Source: Bigelowiella natans CCMP2755
Taxonomy: Eukaryota > Cercozoa > Chlorarachniophyceae
Direction of reading: 5' to 3'
NCBI GenBank assembly: GCA_000320545.1
Contig: ADNK01000259.1
Location: 1 to 22,905 of the forward strand
Length of the DNA: 22,905 nt
The notes under the pieces are model-generated. The model was not told the DNA's origin and ran no database searches. It saw only the letters and a list, made by a program, of their open reading frames with translations. The translations under genes were made by a program, and so were the position numbers. Positions within the stretch are counted from its first letter, which is position 1, and each line of letters begins with the position of its first letter. Shown here piece after piece: positions 19,100-22,905 of the stretch.

Positions 19100-20422
19100 G
19101 AGAATAAGCTCAACCATATACTACTACATGAAGCAGCACTGGCAAGTTAAAAATAATAGAAACGACAAATCATTCCAACTTCTTGTGCCATTTGTGTTTT
19201 TCCCCCCCCCCCCCCCCCTTTTCCTTGTTGTAACCCCCCCCCCAATAATTTTAAGACCCCTCCTTTCAAAAAGCGCAGGGGTTTGGGGGTAAACACGGTT
19301 TTCCCACGGGGGAAAACCCCCCCCCCCCCCCCCCCCCTCCCACACACACCGACAAAAGTAGTTGTAGCAGCATGTCTCGTGAGAGTAAGCAATGGAAAGA
19401 TTGAGTAAAGGTCTTTATCTCCATTCTCAGGCAAAGCAGCAGAATATGGAACTTATTGCCATAAATGATAGATACAGAGTAACTATAACGCAGCTGCAAG
19501 AGGTCACTTGAAAGCTTAAGAAGTATTATATATGTTTTTCTATTTCTATTTCTATTATTTGTGCCTACTATGTTGATAAGATATGGATGGGGTTTAGATC
19601 AAGTAGCTCAATGTGTATAGCAGCCAATTGTCAACCATGGGTAGTCATCTTATGATCTTGCTGCTGTATTGTCAAATCAGGAAAAACGGCAAATGGAGTC
19701 CGAGGCCAAAGAGCACAAGTCGGCAAAGGTGTGCGTATACTTAGTATAATTTCAAATCACTAGTTGATCTGGTGTACTGAGATCTCTACTTAGTTGGACA
19801 TGATTGAATGTTTGAATTTTTCCAGGAGAAAATGAAAGCACTCGTAAGCACAAACGGGGATCTTTTAGAAGAGAATCGGGCATTGAAATCCAGGTATCAT
19901 GCAATAAGGAGGATTTGCCGCCTCTTCAAATATAGGATGTAGTCGTCAAAACCTTGCCTGTTTGTTTCTGCTCTCTTGTGCCATTTCAGGATCTTTGACG
20001 CGATGGAAAGTGAAAAACAATATAAGCAACGCATCGAGACGTTGAAAAACGGTGGTGCAAGTTCTGGAGCGGACGACCAAATAGGTAAGTTTGTGGCAAA
20101 GATTCTACAATATGTTGTATCCATGATATCGTATTTATTTGAGATGAAAAGTAGTAGTAGTGGTAGCTCTGTTCTGATGGCTATCACTTACTAAGAAATG
20201 CTACGTTCGAATGCAGCCGACTTACAACAAGAGGTACAAAAACTGAAGGTGCAGCTCAGACAGGTATAAAACAGTTTGAAATCAGCGTATTATGTTCTGT
20301 GAAAATTCTACGTTTGAAAATAGGTTCAATCGGATAAGGAGAAGAAGGACAAAGAAAATAAAGAACTTGTAGGCATCTGTGACGATCTGCTAAATAAGCT
20401 TGAGATTGAACGAAAAAAATAG
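15096..20422 (+). CDS. TACC-family coiled-coil protein, 21 exons
   Basis: Exons: 15096-15244, 15319-15571, 15634-16112, 16173-16469, 16540-16788, 17038-17086, 17176-17220, 17341-17400, 17607-17662, 17845-17908, 17977-18081, 18200-18292, 18372-18446, 18711-18773, 18892-18942, 19431-19502, 19681-19728, 19826-19893, 19990-20084, 20217-20263 and 20324-20422. They give 838 residues with all phases consistent. Residues 1-476 are disordered, rich in Pro, Ser, Ala and Lys, and carry five degenerate SST(E/D)LL-QRL motifs. Residues from about 477 on form a near-continuous coiled coil. FEQLKKHAESKLQNA and the end, ENKELVGICDDLLNKLE, match the TACC domain, whose C-terminus in animals reads K-E-N-E-E-L-x-x-I-C-D-D-L. 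TACC proteins bind the microtubule polymerase XMAP215/ch-TOG at centrosomes and spindles; that role is inferred. ATG 15105 is an alternative start. A few donors (GTCACT at 19503) are weak. Confidence 0.85.
15335..16620 (+). repeat. Protein-level repeat in the TACC-like gene, five degenerate copies
   Basis: SSTELLMQRLAKMG (residues 57-70, exon 2), SSTDLLMQRLAAMG (211-224, exon 3), STASTEILRRGSGVMG (306-321, exon 4), SSTEDLRRRMTNL (365-377, exon 4) and SSADRLRDRISKF (400-412, exon 5). Copies 1 and 2 are nearly identical while flanking sequence is unrelated low-complexity Pro/Ala/Lys. Spacing is 154, 95, 59 and 35 residues. This suggests a short amphipathic binding motif duplicated with, or within, exons. 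Confidence 0.75.
16890..16914. repeat. (CT)n microsatellite in TACC intron
   Basis: A CT tract lies in the intron 16789-17037 of the TACC-like gene. Confidence 0.95.
17401..17429. repeat. (GTA)n starting at a 5' splice site
   Basis: About nine GTA units begin at the first base of the intron after the exon 17341-17400. Each unit is a possible GT donor. Confidence 0.95.
18607..18641. repeat. (CAA)n microsatellite in TACC intron
   Basis: CAA units lie in the intron 18447-18710, about 70 bp upstream of the acceptor. Confidence 0.95.
18943..18968. repeat. (GTA)n starting at a 5' splice site
   Basis: About eight GTA units begin exactly at the donor of the exon 18892-18942, mirroring the array at 17401. 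Confidence 0.95.
19056..19095. repeat. (TAG)n microsatellite
   Basis: A second TAG array lies in the same intron (18943-19430) of the TACC-like gene, ending in TGGTAGG. Confidence 0.95.
19202..19337. repeat. Poly-C block with short hairpin, probably low-quality sequence
   Basis: Homopolymer C runs of about 17 (19202-19218), 10 (19234-19243) and 21 (19317-19337) bases flank G- and T-rich text. A 9-bp stem (19297-19305 with 19310-19318, loop ACGG) lies inside. All of it is in a TACC intron, so the coding reading is unaffected. The many short homopolymers look like base-calling errors. Confidence 0.8.
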
Positions 20423-20545
20423 ATGTCTAAGATGCTTCACATGTTGTCGACTGCTCTATCGTGTAGCTACTGCATATCGGTAACAATGCAAACCTTTGAT
20501 CCAAAATGCAAGTGAATGCGGTGACGTATCTTGTACATCGTAATT

Positions 20546-20551
20546 AATAAA
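20546..20551 (+). promoter_or_regulatory. Possible polyadenylation signal for the TACC-like gene
   Basis: AATAAA lies 124 bp after the TAG stop of the TACC-like gene and is the nearest copy downstream. Confidence 0.45.
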
Positions 20552-21124
20552 ATAGTTTTCATCATCGATTCACACATGTACGTGTCGTATCCACGTGTAA
20601 TAAGAAGACAACCCCATAGAACTGTAGAGGTTAAGAGCTAAAATGCAGCACTCTGCTAGACGGGATGCGCGCACGTGCCCATGCTAGCATGACTAGATGG
20701 GTAGCTCTAGAGCTGCTGCTGCGGTACACTAGTAGTTCATGCATTACATGCATGTGGTCACTAGACGTGCGGTCGGTGCTGTGTCGTAGCGGTGCTAATA
20801 TTCGGTGCATGATCTAGTGATGGGAAGCAAAGTGAAGATCGTCCCGAAGGCTTGAGGGTGTGGTTCATCTTCAATCACCCTAGTGGGGAGGAAATCGATG
20901 AGGAGAAGTGTTAGGGGGCTAGCACTAGCTAGCTAGGGGGGGGGGGAATGGAACAAAAAGGACGCGGGTAGATGTGAAAGATGGTAGCTAGCGAATGTGT
21001 GCATGTGCATAGCTAGATAGATGACATAGTTGTAGCAAACGCAGGGGATTCGCACCGCGCTAGCACGTGTCATGCGTTCCAATGAGCGTAGCCGTGAAGC
21101 AACTTGCTGGGGGCTCGCAGCGAG

Positions 21125-21144
21125 CATGCTAGCTAGCTAGCATG
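21125..21144. repeat. Perfect 20-bp palindrome
   Basis: CATG flanks a core of alternating GCTA units. The sequence equals its own reverse complement over 20 bp. Shorter palindromes follow at 21179-21190 (CATGCTAGCATG) and 21198-21209 (TGCACTAGTGCA). The first two are both followed by GGCC. Confidence 0.95.
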
Positions 21145-21941
21145 GCCATTCTGCATTCATTGCTGCAGTGCTTGACATCATGCTAGCATGGCCGACTTGC
21201 ACTAGTGCATGCTGCAAGACGATTCTAGAATTGAATCAAAGCTCTGCATGTTGCAGAGAGCATTTCAATCACAGTACATATGAGCTTCTTTATTTGCAAA
21301 CATTACATCTAGATATTGCATACAACCTCTACCTGCAATCACGAGTTCATGTTGACGAGCAACAATGATGTGATCCTCAAACTACAGTCAGTAATCGTTT
21401 GGGATTATCGACAAAAATCGCCTAAACAACAAACCAGGGATGCAATCATCTTTGATGAAGCATAATCCCGACAGAAAATAGGCATTGGCACTAGCTTTTG
21501 ACTCGCTGCATGGTACGATAGATGGTACATCGAAAACACACCACCTTGATCAGATTTTCGTTACCACCGTCAATTTTCTTCATGTATTGGGTTACGTATT
21601 TCCAGGCGTAGTCATATCTGATAGAAATATCACTGTCAGAAATAGCACGGACAAACAAACATTTGTGCTGCTCTATTCGTGTTAGCAGTGATGATAGTCT
21701 TTTTTGTTACGAATGGCCTCCAAATTTGGAAAGGCGGATCTTGAACGCTATGTCGTGCCCAGCTACTATCTGATTTGATTGGCCAATCATGAAGATAATT
21801 GATAGTGGTAATGATGATATGTGAGCCTTATCTTTATACTTTTAAGGAATACCCAGGCTTTATTGGGATGGTTTATAAACATTTAGAATTAATATACACG
21901 TGTTTGTGCTGTATGTATGAGCATGATACATCAATATTTAG

Positions 21942-22185
21942 TGCGCCATCATCATCATCATCATCATCATCATTATCACCAACACCTGCTCTTGGTATCC
22001 CAGATCAGCAAGCTCCTTTATTTGGTGGCATCGATCAAAATCTGCAATATGATGTAGCTGTGATAAGAAGATTCATCACCGTGCAAGGAGGGTCTTTCTC
22101 TGAAATCGATGGTAATGATGATGGTTCAAAATATATGTGCATATATCTGTATGTGGAGAATATTGTACACACACACTCACACACA

Positions 22186-22223
<38 letters not shown>

Positions 22224-22257
22224 TTTATCTGCAGAGATTATACAGAAAGATAGAGAG
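21942..22257 (+). CDS. Two candidate exons of an unidentified gene
   Basis: The frame at 21942-22111 opens after a TTTAG acceptor and ends at a GTAATG donor. It encodes a Ser run from a (CAT)n repeat and then a normal-looking segment, GGIDQNLQYDVAVIRRFITV. Joining to 22235-22257 (acceptor CTGCAG, donor GTAGAT) keeps the phase and gives SEIDEIIQKDRE. The intron between them is mostly (CA)n. A further exon around 22374-22413 would end in TAA, but that is weak. I recognise no family, and the gene may continue beyond the window or begin upstream near 21485. Confidence 0.35.
21948..21973. repeat. (ATC)n microsatellite
   Basis: The tract encodes the serine run if the candidate exon at 21942 is real. 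Confidence 0.95.
22167..22220. repeat. (CA)n microsatellite
   Basis: A CA tract with two TCA interruptions ends 14 bp before the CTGCAG acceptor-like site at 22229-22234. Confidence 0.95.
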
Positions 22258-22905
22258 GTAGATAGATAGAGAGAGAGGGAGAGAGGAAGAGGGAGCGTGT
22301 AGAGGGAAATAATGCAAGTGGAAGAAGATAGATACACATTGACCAGAAGGATATGTGATTCCATAGTTTAGAGCATGTTGATACGAGCAGCCCCATCCAA
22401 ATTGGTCGAATTCTAAAGGGAAAATATCAGTCAATACTTACTATCCCCCCACGTAGTTTTACTCTCCTTTCACTTATGTATATGGCATAAATTTCTCCCC
22501 CTCCTCCTCCTCCTCCTCCTCCTCCTCCTCCTCCTCCTTTTCCTCCTCAAAGCTATAATCTCCCCGTGAGCAGCACATGATGATGATGATGATGATGTTA
22601 ATACTAATGGTGATGCTGATGATAATGATGATGACCTAGTACACATCCCGTGTCGGCGATTCTTCTATAATCTTCCATCTATTCCGAATGGAATGGAAGA
22701 AGAACAAGAAGAAGAAGGAGAAGAATAGGGATACAACGGACAAAAGAGTTAAAGGAGAGCGAAGGAAAAAGAGAGATATAGAGAGACTAACGAGACAGAT
22801 GTTTGGTCAAACGCAACAGAAAATAATAATAATACTAACAATAATAATAGATTCTTGCTTGTTACTATCATGATACTCTGACCTAATAGCCTCCCCCCCC
22901 CCCCT
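22258..22905. other. Right edge: simple repeats, no supported gene
   Basis: The region contains GATA/GAGA-rich DNA at 22259-22300, a (CTC)n tract at 22498-22538, a (GAT)n tract at 22577-22598, GAA-rich DNA at 22695-22780 and a terminal C run at 22893-22904. The Lys-rich ORF at 22688-22873 follows the purine-rich composition and is not supported as a gene. Confidence 0.6.

Larger units (their letters stand above)
20423..21941. other. Intergenic region rich in CTAG and CATG palindromes
   Basis: No gene is recognised. From 20640 to 21240 the DNA is crowded with GCTAGC, GCATGC and CTAG palindromes, including a perfect 20-bp palindrome at 21125-21144. A frame at 21485-21685 is open but starts with TTG and has no known domain. 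It could be an exon of the candidate gene that follows. Confidence 0.6.

Noticed and set aside
19124-19499. Glycine-rich minus-strand ORFs
   Set aside because: They are created by the poly-C block and lie antisense to an intron.
22688-22873. Lys/Arg-rich ORF at the right edge
   Set aside because: Its composition follows the GAA/AAG-rich DNA. There are no conserved features or splice signals.

Overview
This is a nuclear genomic window from an intron-rich eukaryote. Three of the four recognisable genes are split into many short exons with GT...AG introns, mostly 60-400 bp. There are no prokaryotic signals such as operons or Shine-Dalgarno sites, and microsatellites are extremely dense: (CT)n, (CA)n, (TA)n, (TAG)n, (CTT)n, (CTC)n and poly-C. 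The lineage cannot be fixed from sequence alone; a protist or alga is my guess. Genes were found by reading reading frames together with splice phases, so exon ends are predictions.

Layout. (1) 434-3302 (+): a 12-exon gene for a dethiobiotin-synthetase/CobQ-like P-loop ATPase. Its 5' part is missing or damaged; a frame-broken P-loop candidate lies at 196-256. (2) 3303-6270: AT-rich intergenic DNA with two orphan ORFs. (3) 6271-10968 (+): an inward-rectifier potassium channel (Kir) in 17 predicted exons, about 586 residues, with a textbook pore and two unusual low-complexity insertions in the cytoplasmic domain. (4) 10969-12314: intergenic, with a large (CA)n/(TA)n block. (5) 12315-14063 (-): an intronless sugar/inositol transporter of the major facilitator superfamily. 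(6) 14064-15095: a 1-kb divergent promoter region. (7) 15096-20422 (+): a 21-exon gene for an 838-residue TACC-type coiled-coil protein whose N-terminal half carries five degenerate copies of an SST(E/D)LL-QRL motif. (8) 20423-22905: palindrome-rich intergenic DNA, then two possible exons of an unidentified gene and more simple repeats.

The genes do not form an obvious pathway. Two membrane transporters (K+ and sugar/polyol) sit near a cytoskeletal/centrosomal protein and a metabolic-type ATPase, as expected for ordinary eukaryotic gene order. I saw no CRISPR array, tRNA, rRNA, recognisable transposase or viral gene. The points most worth a second look are the repeated motif in the TACC protein, the charge-segregated insertions in the Kir channel, (GTA)n arrays that start exactly at 5' splice sites, and the broken P-loop at the left edge.
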